Below, piece by piece: positions 1 through 7,099 of a DNA stretch of 64,000 nt. The first letter of the stretch is position 1. Every line of letters begins with the position of its first letter. The notes beneath the pieces are model-generated. The model searched no databases. It was not told the origin of the DNA and was given only the letters and a program-made list of their open reading frames with translations. A program made the position numbers and the translations under genes. This DNA comes from Psychromonas aquimarina ATCC BAA-1526 (GTDB taxonomy: Bacteria; Pseudomonadota; Gammaproteobacteria; Enterobacterales; Psychromonadaceae), in assembly GCF_000428725.1 (NCBI RefSeq), contig NZ_KE386792.1, forward strand, positions 302,234 through 366,233. Direction: 5' to 3'.

Positions 1-742
1 TCGTATTTTCGAGTCCGTTACCCGGCGCATAAAAGGTATCGATATTTCTCTCCGACGGGTTGTCATTCAAGACTGTTGTCATTTTATAAAACAAACTTTC
101 AACCGCCTGCGTGCGCTGTATTTCCGTAGCGCTTTCAGTCTCATTGAATAAAACCTTAATACCGCTCTGTGCGGGGCTTATACAGGTAACAATGACTCCC
201 TCTGAAGGTATTAAGCCGTTACCGCTCTCTGCTGTTAAACAGCAGTTATCAAACGCAAGGTTTTCAATATCATGAAATAAACTGTCCACCGCAATCACAC
301 AGACTTGATTAACCGTCTGCTGTTCAAACAGTGCCTCCATTGGGTCAACCGACATCATAAATGCACTGCGCCCGAAGGGAAAAAACTGACTTTTAGGGTG
401 GATAAACAGCCCCGGGAAGCGCTCTTTTATTACTGATGCCCAATGAATAAGCGGCTGAGCCCCCTGCACCGTCAATTCCGGCAGCAGCCAGAAAACCGGC
501 GTGGTTTTAAAATCAATATTGCCTTCTGCCAGCAGTTTTTCAACCAGCGCTTCGAGCAGCGAGATAATACGCTCAAGTTTATTTTCCCCTTTGCCGAGTT
601 CACAAAAAGCCGCCGGAATCTGTTCACCGCTGCAAAGTGTTGTTAACGGACAATCACCCGGTATTAAATCAAGCGCCAAAGCACTGTCAATATCAGCTTC
701 AATGCCCAGCAGCATCTCGGTATGGGTCAACTGCATTCTCAT
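1..742 (-). CDS. Thiolase-fold (beta-ketoacyl-synthase-like) T6SS accessory protein, partial
   Basis: The frame is open from an ATG at 742 to the left edge, so only the first 247 residues are present. The ATG overlaps the stop of the upstream gene (ATGA), which implies translational coupling at the end of the VgrG/PAAR gene string. Residues about 146-185 read like the late thiolase-fold core of beta-ketoacyl-synthase-like proteins: a VDS motif at 152-154, then an LxxIExL-like helix and GLIPSEG at 176-182, which resembles the IPGEGA loop of that family. The nucleophile region (about 120-128, FPFGRSAF) shows no cysteine, so condensing activity is doubtful. Proteins of this type are known as passengers in T6SS clusters. 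The assignment rests on a visual motif match. A left-hand neighbour could change the interpretation. Confidence 0.5.
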   Translation of the reverse strand, partial: MRMQLTHTEMLLGIEADIDSALALDLIPGDCPLTTLCSGEQIPAAFCELGKGENKLERIISLLEALVEKLLAEGNIDFKTTPVFWLLPELTVQGAQPLIHWASVIKERFPGLFIHPKSQFFPFGRSAFMMSVDPMEALFEQQTVNQVCVIAVDSLFHDIENLAFDNCCLTAESGNGLIPSEGVIVTCISPAQSGIKVLFNETESATEIQRTQAVESLFYKMTTVLNDNPSERNIDTFYAPGNGLENT

Positions 743-1809
743 AATACGGCCTCCGGGCAGGCGTAATAAGGCGCACTGTTATCATCTGTCAACGAAGCCC
801 TGTGCAGTGAAGCAGTACGGCGATGAATTTGACTGCCGTTTACCCAGATTTTGTCAAGATTTTCAGGGGTAACCGCTAAACCTGCTAAAATCCGCTCTCC
901 CAGCGACGGGATTAATGCTTCATCCCAGTAATGGAGGATTTTAGCGCCGTAATAAGTGAAATTTTGAATACGCTGTTCCTCTTCGGATTCAAACTGAATG
1001 GCATCGGGGATTAAACTGTCTAGCGACGGCCCCATTAAGATACGCAGCGCGTGGTGCGCATCGAGTGTAAAAGCTTTACTCTGCAGATAGCGGGCTAAAA
1101 ACGGAATAAACTTGCTGTAACCGCTTAACGCCATGACATTAATAATCAGAGCGGTATTATTTTCATCACTGGACAGATGATTAACCACTTCGGTCAATTG
1201 GCGCTCATCCAGCATCACTACATATAATTCAAACAGACGGCTGTGCAGGCAGTTACAGGTGATAAAATCTGCTGCTAATTCACTGCTTAACGATGTGCTG
1301 TTAGTCAGTACCGTTAGATATAACTGTGAAAGTGCTGAAACGTCTTGAAAGTGCTGCTTTGAAAAGTCTGACAACACAGACCATTGGCGGCGGTAAAAGC
1401 AGGCTGTTAACTGATTATTTAATAGAGCTTCACTATGCGAGGCTTGTAAAACGCAGTTTTCAATATGCATTGATAAAGCAAACAGCGGTGCAATGCTCTG
1501 CAGTGACTGGCAGTTCATTTGATACAAATGCTCCACTACTGCCTGCGGGTTTTGATGGATAAGGGCGTACAGCTGCAGCATCAGCAGACACTGCGTTTCT
1601 GACATTTCAGCATCCTGCTGCAAAGCAGATAAAGCGGTCTGGATATCCGAGCAGGAAAAAAAGGGATGCTGCTTTTTAGCTAACAATCGCGCACAGGCGA
1701 TTAAACGCGCACGGCTGTCGTCTGCATTGCTTTTAAGCGCATAAAATGTGTTGATGAACTGCGCGCGCTGCGCTAACAATTCATTCATATAATCCATTAT
1801 CACCAACAT
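739..1809 (-). CDS. TIGR02270-like T6SS-associated protein
   Basis: This 356-residue soluble protein has no signal peptide or membrane segment. The N-terminal half is helical and rich in Leu, Gln and Ala. The C-terminal half has HEAT-like helical pairs, and a terminal stretch with paired Arg and a WxxGxxxHRRxAxLxRA pattern resembles the end of the TIGR02270 family, whose members sit beside VgrG/PAAR genes. The role of that family is unknown; a chaperone or adaptor for spike loading is a guess. The gene follows the PAAR gene after 129 bp and overlaps the next gene by 4 bp. Starts at 1809 or 1797 are both possible, as neither has a clear Shine-Dalgarno sequence. Confidence 0.5.
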   Translation of the reverse strand: MLVIMDYMNELLAQRAQFINTFYALKSNADDSRARLIACARLLAKKQHPFFSCSDIQTALSALQQDAEMSETQCLLMLQLYALIHQNPQAVVEHLYQMNCQSLQSIAPLFALSMHIENCVLQASHSEALLNNQLTACFYRRQWSVLSDFSKQHFQDVSALSQLYLTVLTNSTSLSSELAADFITCNCLHSRLFELYVVMLDERQLTEVVNHLSSDENNTALIINVMALSGYSKFIPFLARYLQSKAFTLDAHHALRILMGPSLDSLIPDAIQFESEEEQRIQNFTYYGAKILHYWDEALIPSLGERILAGLAVTPENLDKIWVNGSQIHRRTASLHRASLTDDNSAPYYACPEAVL

Positions 1810-1938
1810 CCATTCACTACTATTTAATGATTTAAAACGACTGATATGATACCGGCTGCTTAAAAAGATTTCCGAGCCGGGCTTTTTCAGAATAAAGAAA
1901 AGATAAGCAGCTCAGGCAAAGCTGCGCTCTCAATATAA

Positions 1939-2232
1939 CTAACCGCCAATGACCACGGTCGGGTTACCCATAACAATAACACCACCGTGATTAGTACCGT
2001 CCCCCATTCTAGCTGCAGGTTTACCGTTAATTTTGACTGAACCGGAACCCGCTTTAATCGAATCCGGCGGCCCGACACACACGCACATATCACCTTTACG
2101 GGCAGCCGGCATACCGCCGATCAGCACATTACCCGAGCCGGCTGCAATCGGCCCGCCCACGTGCGGCACTGGCCCGGGATTAACTTTAGGGCAGGCATGA
2201 AAGTGTGAAATTGTTGCTGCGGGTTTTCCCAT
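1939..2232 (-). CDS. PAAR-domain spike-tip protein
   Basis: This 97-residue protein is made almost entirely of a PAAR domain. It opens with MGKPAA, has the usual HxxC and GxPAARxGD signatures (GGMPAARKGDMCVC and GKPAARMGDGTNHGG) and ends in a short beta tail. His and Cys residues suitable for the tip Zn site are present. In T6SS the PAAR protein caps the VgrG trimer and sharpens the puncturing tip; many carry effectors, but this one has no extension, so any cargo would bind separately. The gene lies downstream of the VgrG, effector-candidate and beta-propeller genes on the same strand. Confidence 0.93.
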   Translation of the reverse strand: MGKPAATISHFHACPKVNPGPVPHVGGPIAAGSGNVLIGGMPAARKGDMCVCVGPPDSIKAGSGSVKINGKPAARMGDGTNHGGVIVMGNPTVVIGG

Positions 2233-2310
2233 TTTTTTACCTAATTAAAATTAAATAATGTTTTATTGTTTTAGACTTCGGCTTTTACCGGAAATGATTT
2301 TTTAAGAGCT

Positions 2311-3243
2311 TTAAGTATTAACTTTTATCCACTCTCTTGTCGCACTAGGCTCATAACGAACAAACCAAGGGTTAGGCTGCTGTTCTGCAGGGATAAAATT
2401 CACTGCATTAGGTGTTTCAAATACACCAACAGGCTGTCCTTTATCTTTTAAACAAATAAATTTACTGCCCACTAGCTCAAAAATACCAGCTTCACCGCCA
2501 GCTAGAAAAATTCGCTCTTGAATTGCACCAACGCCGTACCAGGAATATTGCGCAGAACCTAAATCTTTAAAACCATCACGCGCATTACCCACTAATAAGC
2601 AGCCGCTTCGGCCCGTGATATAAACTAATGTACTGGAAATAACTTTAACATCGGTAAAAGCATCATCAATTTTCACATTGTCAGGTAATGCGACTTTCTG
2701 CCATCCATTGCCATCAAAATGATGGATATTACCGTGATAGCCGACAATATAAACATCATCACTGGCTGAGCCGTCAATTGCATTAGGTGCTTGCGGTAAA
2801 ACATATTCAGTCCAGTCAGAACCATTCCAATGTAAGGCAGGTCCTGCAAATGAAGTTACCCAAACATCTGAATCGGTTGTCCCCCAAATACCATTTAACT
2901 GCCCTTTAAACGCTTCGGTAACCTGCCAGTTAATATCAAAGGAGCCACTGTTAAACTTTAATAAATTAAACGGTGCTTGCTTAAACGTTACCTCCGCAGT
3001 GGTAAACACATCACCTTGATCATCTACAACCCATAAATTACCTGTATCAGATACCCACATAGCATTGAGTTGAAAATTAGCTCCTAAAAATGTCTTTGAG
3101 TTTGTCACTCCATTTTGTCTAATTAACCTTTGTACACTTCCTACTGCCATCTGTGGTGCTGATTCGTTGTAATATGTAGTCAACGCATAATCCGTTTGTT
3201 TAACACCTGCAATATCAATTACATGCACTACCTCATAGCTCAT
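2311..3243 (-). CDS. Beta-propeller repeat protein, candidate immunity protein
   Basis: This 310-residue protein lacks a signal peptide. It contains several blade-like repeats with patterns such as GxxxDVWVxxxxGxxxHWNGxxW (about residues 118-140) and DDVYIVGYHGNIHHFDG (about 160-176), typical of Kelch/WD-like or BNR-like propellers. It sits 18 bp downstream of the effector candidate and upstream of PAAR, the usual place for an immunity gene. That role is inferred from position and from the absence of any enzymatic motif. Alternatives are an adaptor for the effector or a structural protein. Confidence 0.55.
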   Translation of the reverse strand: MSYEVVHVIDIAGVKQTDYALTTYYNESAPQMAVGSVQRLIRQNGVTNSKTFLGANFQLNAMWVSDTGNLWVVDDQGDVFTTAEVTFKQAPFNLLKFNSGSFDINWQVTEAFKGQLNGIWGTTDSDVWVTSFAGPALHWNGSDWTEYVLPQAPNAIDGSASDDVYIVGYHGNIHHFDGNGWQKVALPDNVKIDDAFTDVKVISSTLVYITGRSGCLLVGNARDGFKDLGSAQYSWYGVGAIQERIFLAGGEAGIFELVGSKFICLKDKGQPVGVFETPNAVNFIPAEQQPNPWFVRYEPSATREWIKVNT

Positions 3244-3260
3244 ATAAAAACCTTATAAAA

Positions 3261-4349
3261 TTAGAAATCATCATCAATTGTCGTTTTGTCCCTGTCAGGC
3301 ACATCTCCACCACCGACCAGATTTGACATTGGTGCATCTTTATTTACACCCGCTTGATCTAAATAATTTTCCGTATCAATACGGATTGCCTTAGCGACAA
3401 CCTGCGCTTCTTCTTTTGGAATTCTGGCTTCATAAACACCTGGCGATCTTTCTATGGTATCCATGCTCAATGATTGGGCAGTCTCACCTTCCATATGATC
3501 TAACCATTCATTGGCTGATGCAAATTTACCTTGAGCATGCAGCGATTTAGCATAATTTTTTTCTACATCGGTTAAATATCTATGCTCAGTTCCTTTACTT
3601 TGATCATCAAATACAAAATAGGTAATTGCATCTGCTTCATTATAAGTACCAAACTCTTTAGCAATTGGTACATTAGCACGAGCTTCATTTGGTAATTTAG
3701 AGCGGGACATAAAATTTGAATGTGGTACTACGTGCTCACGTTGGTAGCCCGGTTTGGATATTTTTTGCAACTCCTTATAGGGCCCAACAACCAGACCATG
3801 TTTGGCATACAGTTTTTGACGAACCTTTGGTTTCTGTACATCTAACTCAATTTTTTTAGCAACAGGCATTGAAGTTGTCTGCGCAGAAGCGACTTTAGGC
3901 TTCGCCTTCACAACCTTAGTACCGCTTTCCAGCACAACCGGTTTGGCTGATTTATTGGCGGCAGATGCCAGATGGTTATTGCTGAACAGCGCTTTTTTAT
4001 GCTCTAACGGAAAAATCAACAGCTGACGCTGTTCTAACTGTAACGCTATAAACTCAGCGACCTGCTGCTGGTTATAATTTGCTTGTGAATGCTCATCATT
4101 TTTCACGTAGCTGAATAAACGCCCGATCACAGCACTGTCATTTTTCCATTGATGCAGATTACTTAAAAACTGTTTAGCAAGGGTTTTACAGGTCCAAAAC
4201 TCCATTAACGGCAGACTTAACCATTCATCTTCAGGTTTATGCTCGGGTTTACAAGCGAGGTATTGATAACCAAAGTTACAAACCAGGGTAATGCCTCGAC
4301 AGCTTCTCCCTAGATAGTCAACACCATAGTATTTATTTACATTCATCAT
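3261..4349 (-). CDS. Candidate T6SS effector with HNH-like C-terminal domain
   Basis: This 362-residue protein starts in the stop codon of vgrG (TAATG), so it is translationally coupled to VgrG. There are three parts: an N-terminal domain (about 1-125) with aromatic residues and a conserved-looking QLLIFPL strand; a Lys/Ala/Val/Pro-rich linker (about 130-178); and a C-terminal domain (about 180-362). The C-terminal domain holds GYQREHVVPHSNF at about 201-213, which looks like the EHxxP metal and active-site strand of HNH/endonuclease VII-type toxins. The layout, position after VgrG and a following putative immunity gene support an antibacterial nuclease effector. The nuclease assignment comes from motif reading only, and the other metal ligands were not confirmed. 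Confidence 0.55.
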   Translation of the reverse strand: MMNVNKYYGVDYLGRSCRGITLVCNFGYQYLACKPEHKPEDEWLSLPLMEFWTCKTLAKQFLSNLHQWKNDSAVIGRLFSYVKNDEHSQANYNQQQVAEFIALQLEQRQLLIFPLEHKKALFSNNHLASAANKSAKPVVLESGTKVVKAKPKVASAQTTSMPVAKKIELDVQKPKVRQKLYAKHGLVVGPYKELQKISKPGYQREHVVPHSNFMSRSKLPNEARANVPIAKEFGTYNEADAITYFVFDDQSKGTEHRYLTDVEKNYAKSLHAQGKFASANEWLDHMEGETAQSLSMDTIERSPGVYEARIPKEEAQVVAKAIRIDTENYLDQAGVNKDAPMSNLVGGGDVPDRDKTTIDDDF

Positions 4350-6181
4350 TAATTCAATGTAATAATTGAAGCTTTCTGCGCGATTTTAGAGCCGTTAATT
4401 TTTATACTGGTCCCTTTAATCTCAATCGCACCGCTGCTTTTCATGGTAATAGACGCGCCGCCGGTTTTAAGCACAATTTCACTGCCGGCTTCAATATTTA
4501 ATTTCTTGCCTACTTTGACAGTGTCATTATTACCAATATCCGCAAGGCGGTCATTGCCTGCTTTAATGGTGTCGTTATTAGCAATCTCCGTTAAGCGGTC
4601 ATTACCTATGGTGTCTTTCTGATCATTTTTAACATTCAGTTCATGATCTTTTTCCGCCTGGAAAAACAGCAGCTCTTTGCCTTTTTCATCTTCAAAGCGC
4701 ATCTCATTAAAGTTATTCGCACCGCCTTTTTTGGTACTGTGCGATTTAATACCGCTTTGAGTTTTCTTTGCAGGCAGTGCATAAGGAGGCATTAAATCTG
4801 CGTTGTAAACTGCGCCGCTGATAATCGGCTGATCCGGATCGCCGTTAATAAATTCAACCAGTACTTCCTGGCCGACACGGGGGAAAAAGAATGCGCCCCA
4901 TTTATTGCCGGCCCAGTTCTGGGCGACACGTATCCAGCAGGAACTTTTAGAGTCGTTTTTACCTTCTCTGTCCCAATGGAACTGCACCTTAACGCGGCCG
5001 AAATTATCCACTAATATCTCGTCACCGCTGTCTCCGGTTACAACGGCAGTCTGTACGCCGTTGATCAATGGCTTTTGAATTAAAGCTGACGGTCTGTAGG
5101 GAGTATTATCAGGTACACATTCAAAGTTGTTTTGGAAAACATCTCCACCGGACTGGCTTGCACCCGACTGGTTAGGCTGCGCGGCAGAAGTTAACAGCGC
5201 GGTTAAAACAAAACTTTTGCCTTGATAGCGTTCATCTTCATGATCGGAAAAGGTAAAGGATTTACCCACAGCAAAACTACGGCAGTCTCCTTGACCACTG
5301 GATTTATGCATATCTTTCTGCAGCGCTTCAAGGCGGATATCTGCAGCAGGCTTAGCACGTTTATTAAATTCTGATTCGCCCACATAATCATAAATTTCAT
5401 ATTTATCCTGTGCAGGCAGTGTCGCGACTTTATTTTCGCCGCTGGGAAATTTTTTAGGCTGCTTAAAGTCGTAACCTTTTTGTAAAAAGGCTCCGCTCAC
5501 CATACTCAACCCGCCCTGCCAGCCGGCAACATGAGATTCTGCTAATGAACCTGAAAAACATTTTACACTGCCTTCAGCACATTTTTCATAGGCATTAGGG
5601 CTGTCAGCAAGGATCAGCGTATGTGCTGATTTACTGTGTTCAAAGAAATAGAAGATACCTTCCTGCTGTAAAAGGCGGGTCACAAAATCCAGATCGGACT
5701 CTTGATACTGCACACAGTAATCATATTTTGCGTAGCTGCTGGTTGTTTTATCTTTAAATGCAACGTTATGCTGGCCGAACAGGTCAGTGATAATATCAAT
5801 CACAGATTTGTTTTGATAAATACGGCAGTTTGAGCGTTTTTCCATAAACGCCGTGCTGGGCAGGATGGTCAGATGATAATCGGTATAATCTTCTTTATCA
5901 TCCACAGCTGCAGTACGAGAGCCGCTCGATTCTATATGGCTTACGATGCCGTGGAAATAGCGGATAGAACCGCTGCTCAGCGCATTTCTCAATGAAATAC
6001 AAACAGGTTTTCCAACAAGACCGTCTAAGGTTATTTTTGTACCGACAGTGTACATCGAAGCTGAAAGTGAAAATGTTTGTGAAATTGCTTCTCTTGCAGA
6101 AAAATGAGTTAAATACAGGGTATCTTTACCAAGCGGTGTGGAGATACTGATGATATTATTTTTTTGTGTTGCCTTTTGCAT
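4349..6181 (-). CDS. vgrG: VgrG (TssI) T6SS spike protein
   Basis: VgrG forms the trimeric spike on top of the Hcp tube. The protein has a gp27-like base (first half), a gp5-like OB domain (FGRVKVQFHWD, then SSCWIRVAQNWAG and FFPRVGQEVLVEFINGDPD, all hallmark strings) and a C-terminal beta-helix needle with near-repeats of NDRL/NNDT. No enzymatic extension follows the needle, so it is a structural, cargo-carrying VgrG. The ATG at 6181 has GGGG six bases upstream; an in-frame TTG at 6193 is an alternative. Downstream lie its coupled effector candidate, a propeller protein and PAAR; Hcp is upstream. Confidence 0.96.
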   Translation of the reverse strand: MQKATQKNNIISISTPLGKDTLYLTHFSAREAISQTFSLSASMYTVGTKITLDGLVGKPVCISLRNALSSGSIRYFHGIVSHIESSGSRTAAVDDKEDYTDYHLTILPSTAFMEKRSNCRIYQNKSVIDIITDLFGQHNVAFKDKTTSSYAKYDYCVQYQESDLDFVTRLLQQEGIFYFFEHSKSAHTLILADSPNAYEKCAEGSVKCFSGSLAESHVAGWQGGLSMVSGAFLQKGYDFKQPKKFPSGENKVATLPAQDKYEIYDYVGESEFNKRAKPAADIRLEALQKDMHKSSGQGDCRSFAVGKSFTFSDHEDERYQGKSFVLTALLTSAAQPNQSGASQSGGDVFQNNFECVPDNTPYRPSALIQKPLINGVQTAVVTGDSGDEILVDNFGRVKVQFHWDREGKNDSKSSCWIRVAQNWAGNKWGAFFFPRVGQEVLVEFINGDPDQPIISGAVYNADLMPPYALPAKKTQSGIKSHSTKKGGANNFNEMRFEDEKGKELLFFQAEKDHELNVKNDQKDTIGNDRLTEIANNDTIKAGNDRLADIGNNDTVKVGKKLNIEAGSEIVLKTGGASITMKSSGAIEIKGTSIKINGSKIAQKASIITLN

Positions 6182-6252
6182 TCCTTGCCCCAACGTCCAT
6201 GACTTATTTAAGCCCCCGAGAGCGCAGACTCTCAGAGGCTTTAATCAACAAA

Positions 6253-6732
6253 TTACATCTGTTGACCTTTAACACCACTGTAACCGTATACAAGAGGTGC
6301 TGTAACATTATTCTTGTCATCAGTAGGCGTAACAGTCATCATCATCTCTGTGTAGCTGATAGTGATGTTTTCAACAGGGCGATCGCCTTGAACAGATACG
6401 CTGTAGCTTGAAATCATTGCGTCAGTCAGTTCGATTTTCATGATCTCTTCGATTTTGCTGCCTTGCTTAGTAATGTAGAAAATCGCTTTTTTACCTTTAC
6501 CAATTGTAGATTCTTTGAATAGATCCGGTGATGCATTATCCTGCAGCTTAGTGATATGAACATCACCTAGACGAGTTGCACTTGCTTCACGATCCTGCGC
6601 TGTACCTGTGAAAGATGTTAGTTCACGGCTCACATTCCAGTCTAATGAAAGTACAGTGATTTTATCTTTGTACTCCTCAGCAGTCGTTTCACCTTTAATT
6701 CCTTCGTAATCTAAATAAGTATTTGCTTGCAT
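6253..6732 (-). CDS. hcp: Hcp (TssD) T6SS tube protein
   Basis: This is a 159-residue Hcp-family protein; hexameric rings of it stack into the secreted inner tube. The N-terminus (YLDYEGIKGET), the central block RLGDVHITKLQDNASPDLF and the late VENITISYTEM segment match the Hcp1-type fold. The AAAGGAG Shine-Dalgarno sequence lies about nine bases upstream of the ATG. The gene lies 71 bp upstream of vgrG and follows a roughly 370-bp gap after clpV that holds its own promoter-like element, which fits separate, high-level expression. Confidence 0.97.
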   Translation of the reverse strand: MQANTYLDYEGIKGETTAEEYKDKITVLSLDWNVSRELTSFTGTAQDREASATRLGDVHITKLQDNASPDLFKESTIGKGKKAIFYITKQGSKIEEIMKIELTDAMISSYSVSVQGDRPVENITISYTEMMMTVTPTDDKNNVTAPLVYGYSGVKGQQM

Positions 6733-6875
6733 TTAAAATGCTCCTTTGCATGATGTTTTTTCAAAGCTATTTTCATATATAACTTTATGTTGACTTTATT
6801 CCATAATAAAAACCTTAAGGCCGTACAAAGCGTACTTTTAAATGACTTTTTACTGACAACCCTAACGCGGTGAAC

Positions 6876-6903
6876 ATTATACGAATAAAAACTATAATAA
6901 CAA
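6876..6903 (-). promoter_or_regulatory. Candidate sigma-70 promoter of hcp
   Basis: On the minus strand TTGTTA and TATAAT are separated by 16 bp. The element ends about 144 bp upstream of the hcp ATG, implying a long 5' leader. No -24/-12 (sigma-54) element was found in this gap, although hcp genes of some vibrios use one. Confidence 0.45.
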
Positions 6904-6987
6904 CAATTAGATCAAAAAAAGTTACTTAAAATGTATAATAATTTCATTGATTTATTGTTGTTTGATTTGTTTTTTATTGACATTTGA

Positions 6988-7033
6988 AAACAGCATTATA
7001 ATCGACAAAATTATCACCGTTATAATGCTGTTT
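6988..7033. repeat. 14-bp perfect inverted repeat downstream of clpV
   Basis: Arms AAACAGCATTATAA (6988-7001) and TTATAATGCTGTTT (7020-7033) surround an 18-nt loop. On the minus strand, 67 bp after the clpV stop, the hairpin is followed by TTTTC. It could be a weak terminator for the clpV operon, a partial terminator setting the clpV/hcp ratio, or a regulator site for hcp. Confidence 0.6.
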
Positions 7034-7099
7034 AATGATTAAATACATCCCTTCTATTTGTGCTGAATAAAGGAATGCATGATTTATAGAGGGAAGATG

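Larger units (their letters stand above)
6733..7099. other. Intergenic region between clpV and hcp
   Basis: This 367-bp AT-rich gap lies upstream of hcp and downstream of clpV, both on the minus strand. It contains a sigma-70-like promoter at 6876-6903 and a perfect 14-bp inverted repeat at 6988-7033. I found no ORF with a ribosome-binding site in it. Confidence 0.8.
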
